NCBI RefSeq assembly: GCF_000705555.1
Contig: NZ_JMQN01000050.1
Coordinates: forward strand, 1 to 64,000
Source of the DNA: Marinobacterium lacunae
GTDB lineage: Bacteria > Pseudomonadota > Gammaproteobacteria > Pseudomonadales > Balneatricaceae
Length of the DNA: 64,000 bases
Reading direction: 5' to 3'
Below the pieces are notes generated by a model that saw only the letters and a list, made by a program, of their open reading frames with translations, was not told where the DNA came from and ran no database searches. Both the position numbers and the translations under genes were made by a program. Shown here one piece after another: positions 44,794-53,813 of the stretch. Every line of letters begins with the position of its first letter. Position 1 is the first letter of the stretch.

Positions 44794-45674
44794 GGGATCT
44801 CCTCGACATCGGTAAAAATTGAATCAAAATTATCCAGACCCCATTTCACGAAAGGCTCCGGGTCGAGCGCGGTATATAGCTGTCGGACTTCATAATGCAA
44901 ATGGGGCCCGGTCGAGCGTCCGCTATTACCGCTAAGGCCTATCTGCTGTCCCTTGTGCACAAAAGCTCTGGGCTTGACCAACACCTTCTGCAGATGCGCG
45001 TATACGGTTCTAAACCCCAGATTGTGATCCAGGCGCACCATATACCCATAGCCGCTGCCCTTGTTGTAGCCTGCAAATTCGACCACACCGTCGGCTGTGG
45101 CATACACAGGCGTACCGATCGCTGCCTTGAAGTCGATACCACTGTGCATGACCCTTTTCTTCTGGATGGGATGCATGCGCATGCCGAAGCGATCAGAGAT
45201 TCTCTCACTCTGAATGGGTACACCATTGGGTATACCGTACAGCATGAACAGTCGCTCACGTGCAGCCGCCTTGGCCACCTCGGCCCGCTCTTGGGCCGTC
45301 ATCTCAGGATCGTTTTCGAGCACACCTAACATCGACTCCAGATCACCGAGTTCGGTTCCCATGACATGATTCTGCTGAGCCAACTGATCACGTTCAACCG
45401 ACAACTGGGAAAGCGCATCCCCGAGCGAATCGAGCTCTGTTTTATAAAGCTGCTGCGTACCAAGAATCAGCTCGTACTGATCCGACAGTTGCTGATGAGA
45501 ATCTTCAAGATCAAGAAGCTCGTCAGTTGTCTTGACCAGCAACAGATTGGAGACGAAAAAACTCAGCCCCGCCATCAACAGGAAGGCCGCCACGAGATAT
45601 TTCGCTAATTGATTTAATGTGTATTGCCGCGAGCCATGCACGGTCGTCAACGTTACTACTAGCTTACGTCGCAA
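44742..45674 (-). CDS. M23 family peptidoglycan endopeptidase, membrane-anchored
   Basis: The product is 310 residues: cytoplasmic start, one membrane helix (about 28-48), a periplasmic coiled coil (about 50-115) and a LytM/M23 domain (about 165-290). Zinc ligands and catalytic His are in HSGIDFKAAIG and GPHLHYEVRQ; the groove motif GNSGRSTGPH is intact, so it should be an active endopeptidase. The start is probably TTG 45674 (GTG 45641 is possible). It overlaps the bactofilin gene, which suggests that the filament positions this enzyme. Confidence 0.9.
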   Translation of the reverse strand: MRRKLVVTLTTVHGSRQYTLNQLAKYLVAAFLLMAGLSFFVSNLLLVKTTDELLDLEDSHQQLSDQYELILGTQQLYKTELDSLGDALSQLSVERDQLAQQNHVMGTELGDLESMLGVLENDPEMTAQERAEVAKAAARERLFMLYGIPNGVPIQSERISDRFGMRMHPIQKKRVMHSGIDFKAAIGTPVYATADGVVEFAGYNKGSGYGYMVRLDHNLGFRTVYAHLQKVLVKPRAFVHKGQQIGLSGNSGRSTGPHLHYEVRQLYTALDPEPFVKWGLDNFDSIFTDVEEIPWESLSAMYPLNQTAPQ

Positions 45675-45750
45675 AAGCCAACCACCCGCCGTTTGCCAGA
45701 AAATCGGGCTAATATAACGTCTTAAATCCGTATCTCATAGCCATTTATAT

Positions 45751-45778
45751 CTCTCGGGCTGCATCAACTGCCTGAGAG
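45751..45778. repeat. Hairpin-forming inverted repeat upstream of the PutA-like gene
   Basis: CTCTCGGGC (45751-45759) and GCCTGAGAG (45770-45778) pair over nine positions with one G-T pair and a 10-nt loop. It lies in the gap between the divergent peptidase and PutA-like genes, about 135 bp before the latter's ATG. The role is unknown. Confidence 0.35.
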
Positions 45779-45910
45779 CGACACAGGTCAAATCAACCTG
45801 GCCATATGCTGGCATATCTCAAGGCAGCGGTTACATTTACATGCTAACTCACTTCTAACGGCTATTCCGATAAACTGACGCTTCATACTCCATGGCATGG
45901 AAGGGACATT

Positions 45911-48319
45911 ATGCTACCGCTGTCGCTCTACTATTCGGACGAGTTCCGACTGCTAACGACTCAGCAGCTATTAAAAGCCGTTCAGCAAGCAGCCCTATGT
46001 GATAGCGAGAACCTCAGAGAGCAGCTCTCGGCCCTCAACCTCACCTTTTATGCCACCCAGAGCAGCCACACACAGTCACTGGAAACACTCCCCGACGCTT
46101 ATCGACGCCGCCCTACCTGTATCCCCATGACGAGTGCTCAGGCCAACCATCGGTTCAACGTATACCTAAAGGACATTGAAGCAGCGCGGGAACATGGGCT
46201 TACCCGCATACCCGTCATTCCGCTGGAGCTCCACCCCAACTGCTCCGTTACACCTTCTAAGGCACCGTTCGAGTCCATCCTGCGCAAGCTGTTTGCACTG
46301 GCACAGATGGCAGTCACCAACCATGTTCAATTACAACTTGCTGAACCCGAAGAGGGTGAGCTCGAACTCTGGCTAGACTTGCTAACACACCTCATGCCGG
46401 AACTGCCCTCGGGTCGGTTATCCATCGCCCTGAACGCCGGATCGAAACGACTGCTGCCCATACTGGGATACCTTGCCAAACTTGCACGCGAGCAAAACAA
46501 GAAGCTAAGGGTTTGCATTTCCCAGAGAGGCCTGACAAAGAATGTCGCTTCATCGACAGACCCGTTGATCGATTCAGAGGAATTAATCAAGCTGAACTTT
46601 GCTGCAGCCTGTGCGTTTCTGGAGAGCGAATACGGCGACAGGTTAGTGCCAGAACTGGTTATCACAGACCCGACCTTGCAACCGGCAATCACATCACTGT
46701 GCAGAAGCCATGACTGGACCGGCTGGGTTGAACTCGTATCGAGCGTCAGCCCCACCTCCGACGCAATTGAGGCCCTCTCGTCACATCCATGTACATTGCG
46801 TGGCGTCCACAGCATCGACAACCGTTTTTCCGACGCCGTACACAACATCACTGAAACGCCACACCGTGCAGCGCCGATCATATCCGGGCAGGAGAGCACA
46901 ACAAACGAGACTGAACAGAAGTATTGCCCAGCGGCGATAGACACAACCGTTGGCGATCTGACGGCCACCACTGAAGCACAAGCACGCAGCGCTTTCACCG
47001 TTGCCGAAGAAGCCCAGAGACTCTGGGCCGGCCTCCCCTTGAGCGCGCGTATCGAGCCCCTTTCAGCCTTTGCACAACTCCTATCTGAACACCGGATAGA
47101 GCTGGCGGCCCTGAGTGCTTGCGAAACCGGTAAGACAATAGACGACGCCCTACTCGAAATAAGCGCAGCACTCGGCATTCTCCGACAACATCTCACTCAC
47201 ATCGAAGAATCACTGGCGCCCATAACGCTCGGCAGCAGCACGGGCGCTCACTCCGAGCTGCTCCCCCTACCTCTGGGCATAGTGCTCGGCTTACTACCCT
47301 GGAACCAACCGATACTTCAGTTCTGTTCCAAGACCAGCGCCGCACTACTCACTGGGAACGCCATACTACTAAAACCAGACACTCAAGCTTCACTGGTGTG
47401 CTCGGCCCTGTTTCGCCTCATGCTGCAGACCGCACTCCCTGCCGATCTCGTAGCACTCATGCCAGGCCCGATGGAAACGACCGGCAAATACCTGCTTGAC
47501 GACTACCGCCTTGCAGCTGTTTTGTTTAGCGGCAGCCCCATGGATGCGATTGACATTCATAGGCGGCTGAGCAAAAGGGTTGGTTCGCAGATGCTGCCAC
47601 TTATGAGCGATACCGGCGGGTTCCATGCGGCCATGATTGATGTCGATCAGGACATCTCGGAGCTGTTGCCCCGCCTGCTAAAATCCGCTTTCTGTTTTGC
47701 AGGACAACACCCCGCCTCCCTTCGCATCCTGTATATAGAAGAGGGCATTGCTGAACAGCTCGAACAGTCGCTAAGCGACGCACTGACATTTTTGAGAATT
47801 GGAAAGCCCGAACCCCGTGACGCCGACATAGGGCCGGTCTTATCCCGAGAGCGGATGGACAGAGCCTATCTCCATATCGAGCGTTTCAGAGCCAAGGGCC
47901 GCCTGATCGCCCAACCAGAGCTCAGAAGCGAACTCGAAGAGGGTTACTTCATCCCCCCTACGTTACTGCGACTTTACACAATTGATGAACTACAGGAGCA
48001 GGTGGAAGCGCCGATTTTGCACCTGATAAAGTTCAATCGGGATGAACTGGAACGCACAATCGACGAACTTAACCGGTCCGGTTTCGCTATGGCTTTCACA
48101 CTGTTTTCCAATGACGCACGCCTTTGCAACAGCGTAGAGAGAAAGCTCCAGATCAGTGAACTGAACATCGCCCCGGAGTTTTTGTTTCCTGAAAATATTG
48201 CCCAAAACCTTTCAGGCCTCGGCCTCTCGGGCACTGCACCTCTTCCAGGAACTGTGGATTACATGAGAACACTGATACGCCACCAGCGCGTCACCCGGCC
48301 GCTGAAGCAGCCGGGATGA
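45911..48319 (+). CDS. PutA-like protein lacking catalytic residues
   Basis: The product is 802 residues. The C-terminal part (about 345-790) aligns well with the pyrroline-5-carboxylate dehydrogenase half of PutA: LLPWNQPILQF (462-471), TGNAILLKPD (481-490) and LFSGSP. Key positions differ: the general-base ETGGQN is DTGGFH (567-572), and GQRCSALR is GQHPASLR (598-605), so the nucleophilic Cys is Pro601. The N-terminal part (about 75-330) follows the proline dehydrogenase barrel weakly (LELHP, NAGSKR, LAREQNKKLRV) without the KGAYWD-type and KLSALH residues. The frame is open for 2.4 kb with normal codon use, so it is kept by selection. Function unknown; PutA-derived regulator or scaffold is possible. 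GAAGGG precedes the ATG. Confidence 0.75.
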   Translation: MLPLSLYYSDEFRLLTTQQLLKAVQQAALCDSENLREQLSALNLTFYATQSSHTQSLETLPDAYRRRPTCIPMTSAQANHRFNVYLKDIEAAREHGLTRIPVIPLELHPNCSVTPSKAPFESILRKLFALAQMAVTNHVQLQLAEPEEGELELWLDLLTHLMPELPSGRLSIALNAGSKRLLPILGYLAKLAREQNKKLRVCISQRGLTKNVASSTDPLIDSEELIKLNFAAACAFLESEYGDRLVPELVITDPTLQPAITSLCRSHDWTGWVELVSSVSPTSDAIEALSSHPCTLRGVHSIDNRFSDAVHNITETPHRAAPIISGQESTTNETEQKYCPAAIDTTVGDLTATTEAQARSAFTVAEEAQRLWAGLPLSARIEPLSAFAQLLSEHRIELAALSACETGKTIDDALLEISAALGILRQHLTHIEESLAPITLGSSTGAHSELLPLPLGIVLGLLPWNQPILQFCSKTSAALLTGNAILLKPDTQASLVCSALFRLMLQTALPADLVALMPGPMETTGKYLLDDYRLAAVLFSGSPMDAIDIHRRLSKRVGSQMLPLMSDTGGFHAAMIDVDQDISELLPRLLKSAFCFAGQHPASLRILYIEEGIAEQLEQSLSDALTFLRIGKPEPRDADIGPVLSRERMDRAYLHIERFRAKGRLIAQPELRSELEEGYFIPPTLLRLYTIDELQEQVEAPILHLIKFNRDELERTIDELNRSGFAMAFTLFSNDARLCNSVERKLQISELNIAPEFLFPENIAQNLSGLGLSGTAPLPGTVDYMRTLIRHQRVTRPLKQPG

Positions 48320-48326
48320 TGCTTCT

Positions 48327-49718
48327 TCACGTACCAGTCTGTTCGCCTTTCGGCCGCGCCAGCCTGAAGCAGGGCTTGTAGTCCTCGTGGTTGATTTTCA
48401 TGCGTCGTTGATCCACGAACGAACTCAGAAGCCGGTCTAAAGACTCCATGACCGACTCTTCACCGTGCAACTCAAATGGGCCGAACTGTTCTATGGCCTG
48501 AATACCCGGCTCCTTGACGTTACCTGCCACAATGCCAGACAAGGCACAACGCAGCTGGGCTGCCAATTCATAGTCAGGCTGATTACGCGACAGATTGAGC
48601 CCGGCCATATTGGCATGTGTCGGCTCGAAGGTTTGCTGTAAAGCCGGCGGGATATGCAACTGCCAGTTGTAATGGAATGCCTCTCCCGTGGCCCGTCTGT
48701 GAGCCGTCACGTCCTTGAGCGCCTCTTTCGCGCGCACCGCAACTCCATGCGGATCACCCACGATGATCTCATACATGTTGCGCGCCCGCTCGCCCAGTGT
48801 TTCGGCGATAAAACGATCAACCGTCTCGAAGTACTCTTCACTGCCCTCTGGGCCGGTAAAAATAAACGGAAATGGAATCTTGCCATTCTCCTCACGCAAC
48901 AGAATTCCGAGCATGTAGAGAATCTCTTCGGCGGTCCCGACGCCACCGGGGAACACCACAATACCATGGCCAAGACGTACGAAGGCCTCCAGTCGCTTCT
49001 CGATATCCGGCATGATGATCAACTCATTCACGATCGGGTTGGGCGATTCGGCGGCAATAATACCGGGCTCCGATATACCCACGTATCTTGCGGCAGGTAT
49101 GCGCTGTTTCGCATGCGCGATCGCAGCCCCCTTCATGGGCCCCTTCATCGCACCGGGACCGCAGCCGGTACAGATATTCAAGCCCCGCAGACCCAGCTCA
49201 TAGCCAACTTTTTTGGTGTACTCATACTCATGCCGGTTGATCGAGTGACCGCCCCAGCAGACCATCAGATTAGGTTTGACGTGTGGATGCAACGCATCGG
49301 CATGACGGAGCAAATGAAATACGATATTGGTCGCCATCGCCGATGGCTCCAGATCATCGCAACAAACGCTGAACTCGTCCTCTACATACAAAAGATCACG
49401 CACGACGGAAAACAGGTGCTCACGTATACCCTGTATCAACTCGCCGTCAACAAAAGCACTGGAGGGAGCATTGATCAGGTTGAGTTGTACCCCCCTGTGC
49501 TTCTGGGTGATCTGGATATCGAAGTTACGGTAGCGCTCCAGCACCGTGCGTGTGCTGTCCAACTCGCTACCGCAGTTCAAAACTGCCAGCGCACACTGTC
49601 GCAACAGCCGATACAGCCCCCCCTGACTTTTATCCTGAAGCTTGGCGACTTCATGCGGAGAAAGCATATCGAGGCTATCCAGCGGCTTCACACTGGCACT
49701 AACAAAAGCTTCGGTCAT
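48327..49718 (-). CDS. ppnN: Pyrimidine/purine nucleotide 5'-monophosphate nucleosidase PpnN
   Basis: The product is 463 residues from the ATG at 49718 (GGGAGG seven bases upstream; an adjacent ATG at 49721 is equivalent), close to the 454 of E. coli PpnN/YgdH. The central LOG-type Rossmann domain shows CWGGHSINRHEYEYTKKVG, TGCGPGAMKGPMKGAA and the hallmark FPGGVGTAEEILYMLG. The enzyme cleaves nucleotides to base and ribose phosphate and is a ppGpp target in E. coli. A 9-bp hairpin lies in its leader. Confidence 0.93.
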   Translation of the reverse strand: MTEAFVSASVKPLDSLDMLSPHEVAKLQDKSQGGLYRLLRQCALAVLNCGSELDSTRTVLERYRNFDIQITQKHRGVQLNLINAPSSAFVDGELIQGIREHLFSVVRDLLYVEDEFSVCCDDLEPSAMATNIVFHLLRHADALHPHVKPNLMVCWGGHSINRHEYEYTKKVGYELGLRGLNICTGCGPGAMKGPMKGAAIAHAKQRIPAARYVGISEPGIIAAESPNPIVNELIIMPDIEKRLEAFVRLGHGIVVFPGGVGTAEEILYMLGILLREENGKIPFPFIFTGPEGSEEYFETVDRFIAETLGERARNMYEIIVGDPHGVAVRAKEALKDVTAHRRATGEAFHYNWQLHIPPALQQTFEPTHANMAGLNLSRNQPDYELAAQLRCALSGIVAGNVKEPGIQAIEQFGPFELHGEESVMESLDRLLSSFVDQRRMKINHEDYKPCFRLARPKGEQTGT

Positions 49719-49761
49719 CATAACGACCTCCCTGTGCAGGCTAATGCGTACAGCTCCGCAA

Positions 49762-49784
49762 CTCCGGAAAACGCCTTTCCGGAG
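49762..49784. repeat. Hairpin in the ppnN leader
   Basis: CTCCGGAAA (49762-49770) and TTTCCGGAG (49776-49784) form a perfect 9-bp stem with a 5-nt loop, 44-66 bp before the ppnN ATG. It may affect translation or mRNA stability. Confidence 0.45.
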
Positions 49785-49942
49785 AAAGGACCTGCCCCTC
49801 CAATATGAACCGTCATTACGAATTTGGCTACTACTGCGTGAAAAACAGTCACTTAGAATGACAAATTGTCCGCAACGATTGTAAAGAGAAGGCCATTGAA
49901 TTAGTTTTGGTTTCATAGCCCTCCGCAGAAGGAACATACCTG

Positions 49943-51331
49943 ATGACTGCGTCCAAGCTGTATATCCTCGATACCAACGTTCTACTTCACGACCCCAAGT
50001 GTCTGTACGAGTTCAAGGAGCAGGATATCGCGATCCCGATGACTGTTCTCGAAGAACTGGACGACATAAAGGACAGAAAGAAAAACGTCGCCGCGGAAGC
50101 TCGCGTAGCGATCCGCGCAATTGACGACATCATCAGCACGGCGAGGGATGCCAGCCAAATAACCAAAGGCGTCCAGATCAAGCTAGAGGGCAAGGACCGG
50201 CCCATTAAGCTCGGCCACCTGTCTATCTTCCCGGATCATGAGCTTACTAGCCGACAGGGCTTCCTTCCCGACGAGCGCAACAAAGACAACAAGATCATCA
50301 ATTGCGCCTTGCACCTTCAAGCGACCTATCCTCATCGCCAGGTTATTCTGGTGACCAAAGATATAAACATGCGCCTGAAAGCGCTTGGCGCGGGACTCCA
50401 GCGCGTAGAGGACTACCGTACCGATCAGCTGGTTTCAGATATCGAGCTGTTGCCCGCCGGCCACAAGCATATGGAAAAACCTTTCTGGGAAGGGGTTGAA
50501 CAGGTCGACAGCTTCCAGGAAGACGGAAAAACGTATCACCGCGTAGACCGCGCGTTGCTGCCGGACACCTATCCAAATGAATTTATCTATGACGACAGCA
50601 AGGATTTTGCAGCGCGTACGGTTAGCGTCAGCGAAGATAAGGTCACCCTACTTGACCTCGGGTATGAACACCTTATGCAGCAGAGCTGCTGGGGCATTCA
50701 GCCGATAAACCTGCAACAGGCGTTTGCCATGCAGGCGCTGCTAGACCCCGACATCGACCTCAGCATACTGCTCGGTGCTGCGGGCTCGGGTAAAACACTG
50801 ATCGCGCTGGCGTGCGCATTGGAGATGGTTATAGAGGAGCGTCGCTACAACAAGATCATCGTGACACGCTCGACGCCGCCGGTCGCCGAGGACATCGGCT
50901 TTCTGCCCGGTACCGAAGAGGAGAAGATGACCCCTTGGCTCAGCTCGATCAATGACAACCTGGAGGCGATGCACGAAAACGATGAACGCCCACAAAGCAG
51001 TGTCAAATATGCAATCGAGAAGGCCAACATACAGTTCAAGTCGTTGAACTTTATTCGCGGGCGCAGCATACAGAATGCAATCGTACTGATCGACGAGTCG
51101 CAAAACCTCACGCCTCAACAGCTCAAAACGATATTGACCCGCTGCGGCAAGAACACAAAGATGGTTTGCCTTGGCAACCTGGCACAGATCGACTCCAACT
51201 ACCTGACAGCCCTGACTTCTGGTCTGACGTATATAGTGGAACGATTCCGCGGCTTCGAGGGTTCCGCCAGCATCCACTTCGAAGGCATCTTCCGCTCTCG
51301 CCTGGCCGAGTACGCTGAAGAGCAACTCTAA
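49943..51331 (+). CDS. PhoH family protein with N-terminal PIN domain
   Basis: The product is 462 residues. Residues 1-140 form a PIN nuclease domain (YILDTNVLLHDP, PMTVLEELDDIK, late acidic VTKDINMRLKA). Residues about 240-460 are a PhoH ATPase with LLGAAGSGKTLIALACALE (Walker A), the TRSTPPVAEDIGFLPGT block and IVLIDESQNLTP (Walker B). PIN-PhoH (PhoH2-type) proteins couple ATP-driven RNA unwinding to RNA cleavage. AAGGA lies before the ATG. Monocistronic, divergent from ppnN. Confidence 0.92.
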   Translation: MTASKLYILDTNVLLHDPKCLYEFKEQDIAIPMTVLEELDDIKDRKKNVAAEARVAIRAIDDIISTARDASQITKGVQIKLEGKDRPIKLGHLSIFPDHELTSRQGFLPDERNKDNKIINCALHLQATYPHRQVILVTKDINMRLKALGAGLQRVEDYRTDQLVSDIELLPAGHKHMEKPFWEGVEQVDSFQEDGKTYHRVDRALLPDTYPNEFIYDDSKDFAARTVSVSEDKVTLLDLGYEHLMQQSCWGIQPINLQQAFAMQALLDPDIDLSILLGAAGSGKTLIALACALEMVIEERRYNKIIVTRSTPPVAEDIGFLPGTEEEKMTPWLSSINDNLEAMHENDERPQSSVKYAIEKANIQFKSLNFIRGRSIQNAIVLIDESQNLTPQQLKTILTRCGKNTKMVCLGNLAQIDSNYLTALTSGLTYIVERFRGFEGSASIHFEGIFRSRLAEYAEEQL

Positions 51332-51798
51332 GCCAGAAGGCGTGTCGTCGGCTACCGAGCGGCGACACTCTCCCCTTCAGACTTTGGTCATGGCTACGAA
51401 AGTCGTATAACACTGCCAACCCCTCATTCCATCGGCCATACAGCAACCAGAAGCCGCGCCGCCTGTCATTCACCCTGCATTCGCAGGTTTAAATCCTTCG
51501 CCGAATCCCTATAATGCTGCGCAACAACAAAGCAATGACAAAATAATTAAGAAAACCGTGATAAAGCGCTCGTTCTGATGACTCAACGCAACGAATGCTG
51601 AGAAAACTGCTTTTAGAGAGCCAGCGTTTCTGGCATCCACCCCGACTGCGCCTGATGGCAGTATAACCCAGGCGTTCAGTTCGGAAGACGATACCTGAAC
51701 GACGGTTGACGGCGTCCAGCCCTCCCGTTTACGAGGCCAAAAGCCTCAGTCAGGGGTCGTGTTGAATCCCATTGTTTATTATCAATTGGCGAACTCAT
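51332..51798. other. Intergenic region with probable mqo promoter and long leader
   Basis: A 467-bp stretch without a supported gene. It contains a promoter candidate at 51488-51515, followed by about 275 nt of transcript before the mqo ATG. Two hairpins lie in that leader: CGTTCAG/CTGAACG (51673-51701) and GAGGC/GCCTC (51733-51747). I recognise no riboswitch class. Confidence 0.5.
51488..51515 (+). promoter_or_regulatory. Candidate sigma70 promoter of mqo
   Basis: TTTAAA (51488-51493; 4 of 6 matches) is followed after 16 nt by a perfect TATAAT (51510-51515). It is the best plus-strand promoter in the gap before mqo. Confidence 0.5.
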
Positions 51799-53313
51799 AT
51801 GACTAATAAATCTGTCGACGTGTTGCTTGTCGGTGCGGGTGCAATGAGCACGACCCTCGGGATGCTGCTCAAGCAGCTCGATCCATCAATCCAGATCTGC
51901 ATGGTCGAACGACTGGACTATGTCGCCCACGAAAGTTCGGATGGCTGGAATAACGCGGGCACAGGGCATGCAGCCTACTGTGAATTGAACTACACCCCCC
52001 AGAAACCCGATGGCAGCATCGACACGACCAAAGCGTTCAATATTAACGCCGCGTTCGAAGTTAGCCTCCAGTTCTGGTCGTATCTCGTTTCCAAAAACGC
52101 ACTTCCCTCCCCTCGCCAATTCATCAACCCGACACCGCACATGAGCTTTGTCTGGGGCGAAGAGAATGTCGCATTTTTGCGTAAGCGTTATGAGACACTC
52201 TCTGCCCATCCGGCATTTGCCGACATGGAGTACAGCGAGGATGCCGAGGTACTGCGCGAGTGGATGCCGCTGATCATGCAGAATCGTGACCCGGCTGAAA
52301 AAGTCGCGGCGACACGTGTACAGTATGGCGCTGACGTGAACTTTGGTGAGCTTGCCCGAGCAATGGCCAAGCACCTTGGCACACAACCCGGCTTTGACCT
52401 ACTACTAAGCCGAATCGTCAAAGATTTGAATAAGCAGAGCGACGGCAGCTGGAATGTGGAGCTCAAGAACACCGAAACGGGCGTAAGCGAAACGATCAAC
52501 ACCAAGTTCGTCTTCCTCGGTGCCGGTGGCGGAGCCCTGCCACTACTGCAGAAATCAGGTATTAAAGAGGGTGAAGGCTACGGCGGCTTCCCGGTAAGCG
52601 GTCAATGGCTGGTCTGCAAAAAACCCGAAATCGTCGACAAACACCTGGCCAAGGTTTATGGGAAAGCACCAATCGGCGCGCCACCAATGTCTGTCCCCCA
52701 TTTGGACACGCGTATTATCGATGGCCAGCGCGCCCTGCTGTTTGGCCCGTTTGCCGGCTTTACAACCAAGTTTCTCAAGCAGGGCTCCTTCCTCGACCTG
52801 CCGATGAGCATTCGAGCCGGTAACATCAAGCCGATGCTTTCCGTCGCCGTGCACAACATGGATCTGACCCGCTATCTGATAAGCGAAGTCATGCAATCTC
52901 ACCACTCCCGTGTCGACGCGCTGCGCAAATTCTTCCCGGACGCCAAGGATGAGGACTGGACCCTGTCTCACGCAGGCCAAAGGGTGCAGATTATCAAGAA
53001 GGATGTAGACAAGGGCGGCAAGCTTGAGTTCGGTACCGAAGTGATCACTGCAGAAGACGGCTCCATTGCCGCCTTGCTGGGTGCATCGCCAGGCGCGTCG
53101 ACTGCCGTCGGCACGATGATCAACATCATCGAAGAATGCTTTATCAAACACCGCGGCAACTCCGACTGGAAAGAGCGCATCAAGGAGATGATTCCCTCTT
53201 ACGGCGAATCCCTCAATGACAACCCCGAGATGCTCAAGCGCATTCGCGCCTACACGCTGAGCACCCTCGAACTGCTCGAACAAACACGAACTCTTCAGTC
53301 ACAGTCAGCCTGA
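51799..53313 (+). CDS. mqo: Malate:quinone oxidoreductase
   Basis: The product is 504 residues from the ATG at 51799. The N-terminal FAD site is DVLLVGAGAMSTTLGMLLK. Mqo-specific blocks include NNAGTGHAAYCELNYTP, YGADVNFGELARAM and the C-terminal AGQRVQIIKKD and LLGASPGASTAVGTM. This peripheral membrane enzyme oxidises malate to oxaloacetate and feeds the quinone pool in the TCA cycle. A long, structured leader precedes it and a hairpin follows it. Confidence 0.95.
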   Translation: MTNKSVDVLLVGAGAMSTTLGMLLKQLDPSIQICMVERLDYVAHESSDGWNNAGTGHAAYCELNYTPQKPDGSIDTTKAFNINAAFEVSLQFWSYLVSKNALPSPRQFINPTPHMSFVWGEENVAFLRKRYETLSAHPAFADMEYSEDAEVLREWMPLIMQNRDPAEKVAATRVQYGADVNFGELARAMAKHLGTQPGFDLLLSRIVKDLNKQSDGSWNVELKNTETGVSETINTKFVFLGAGGGALPLLQKSGIKEGEGYGGFPVSGQWLVCKKPEIVDKHLAKVYGKAPIGAPPMSVPHLDTRIIDGQRALLFGPFAGFTTKFLKQGSFLDLPMSIRAGNIKPMLSVAVHNMDLTRYLISEVMQSHHSRVDALRKFFPDAKDEDWTLSHAGQRVQIIKKDVDKGGKLEFGTEVITAEDGSIAALLGASPGASTAVGTMINIIEECFIKHRGNSDWKERIKEMIPSYGESLNDNPEMLKRIRAYTLSTLELLEQTRTLQSQSA

Positions 53314-53335
53314 TAGCTGGGCTATCGTCCGATCC

Positions 53336-53359
53336 CCGCAGCCGCATTAGTGGCTGCGG
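53336..53359 (+). terminator. Hairpin after mqo
   Basis: CCGCAGCC (53336-53343) and GGCTGCGG (53352-53359) form a perfect 8-bp stem with an 8-nt loop, 23 bp after the mqo stop. The following tract is not T-rich. Confidence 0.55.
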
Positions 53360-53407
53360 AGTTCATATCGCGCTATCTTGCCTCTTAGCACAACAAAGAT
53401 GAGCGCC

Positions 53408-53677
53408 ATGAAACGCCTTCGCAACCTCGCCATTCAGCTACTCAAACTACCCATTAAAGCCTACCAGTACTTGATAAGCCCGGTACTTGGCAGTAACTGC
53501 CGCTTTTACCCCAGTTGCTCACATTACACACTGGAAGCGATCGAAACTCATGGGCCGATCAGGGGGCTTTGGCTGGGCATTAAGCGTATTCTCAGATGCC
53601 ACCCCTTTAGCGAGGGTGGGATAGACCCTGTGCCACCTGCCGACAAACCCTCCTGCCACGAAAATTGCGGCCATTGA
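53408..53677 (+). CDS. yidD: Membrane protein insertion efficiency factor YidD
   Basis: The product is 89 residues from the ATG at 53408 (an in-frame ATG at 53399 is also possible). An amphipathic N-terminal helix ([20 protein letters not shown]) is followed by the family's [15 protein letters not shown] and [20 protein letters not shown] motifs with the conserved cysteines. YidD helps YidC-dependent insertion at the inner membrane. It is not next to rnpA-yidC here, an unusual but known situation. Confidence 0.9.
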   Translation: MKRLRNLAIQLLKLPIKAYQYLISPVLGSNCRFYPSCSHYTLEAIETHGPIRGLWLGIKRILRCHPFSEGGIDPVPPADKPSCHENCGH

Positions 53678-53778
53678 GTGTCCACAGACAAACACAATCA
53701 GCCCCCAAGCACTGAACACGTACGGATGAGTTCGGTCGATCAGGTGCCCCGGTTAAAAGCTGACAGGAAGATACAGGC

Positions 53779-53808
53779 AAAAAATACCCCCTTTCAAGAA
53801 AGGGGGTA
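53779..53808 (-). terminator. Rho-independent terminator of the mscS-type gene
   Basis: TACCCCCTTT (53785-53794) and AAAGGGGGTA (53799-53808) form a perfect 10-bp stem with a CAAG loop. On the minus strand it is followed by a U-rich tract (A-run at 53779-53784), 6 bp after the stop of the channel gene. Confidence 0.85.
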
Positions 53809-53813
53809 CTCGA

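Noticed and set aside
49719-49937. The 73-residue N-terminal extension of PpnN
   Set aside because: It is unlike the family, contains the leader hairpin, and the ATG at 49718 has a strong GGGAGG site and gives the expected length.
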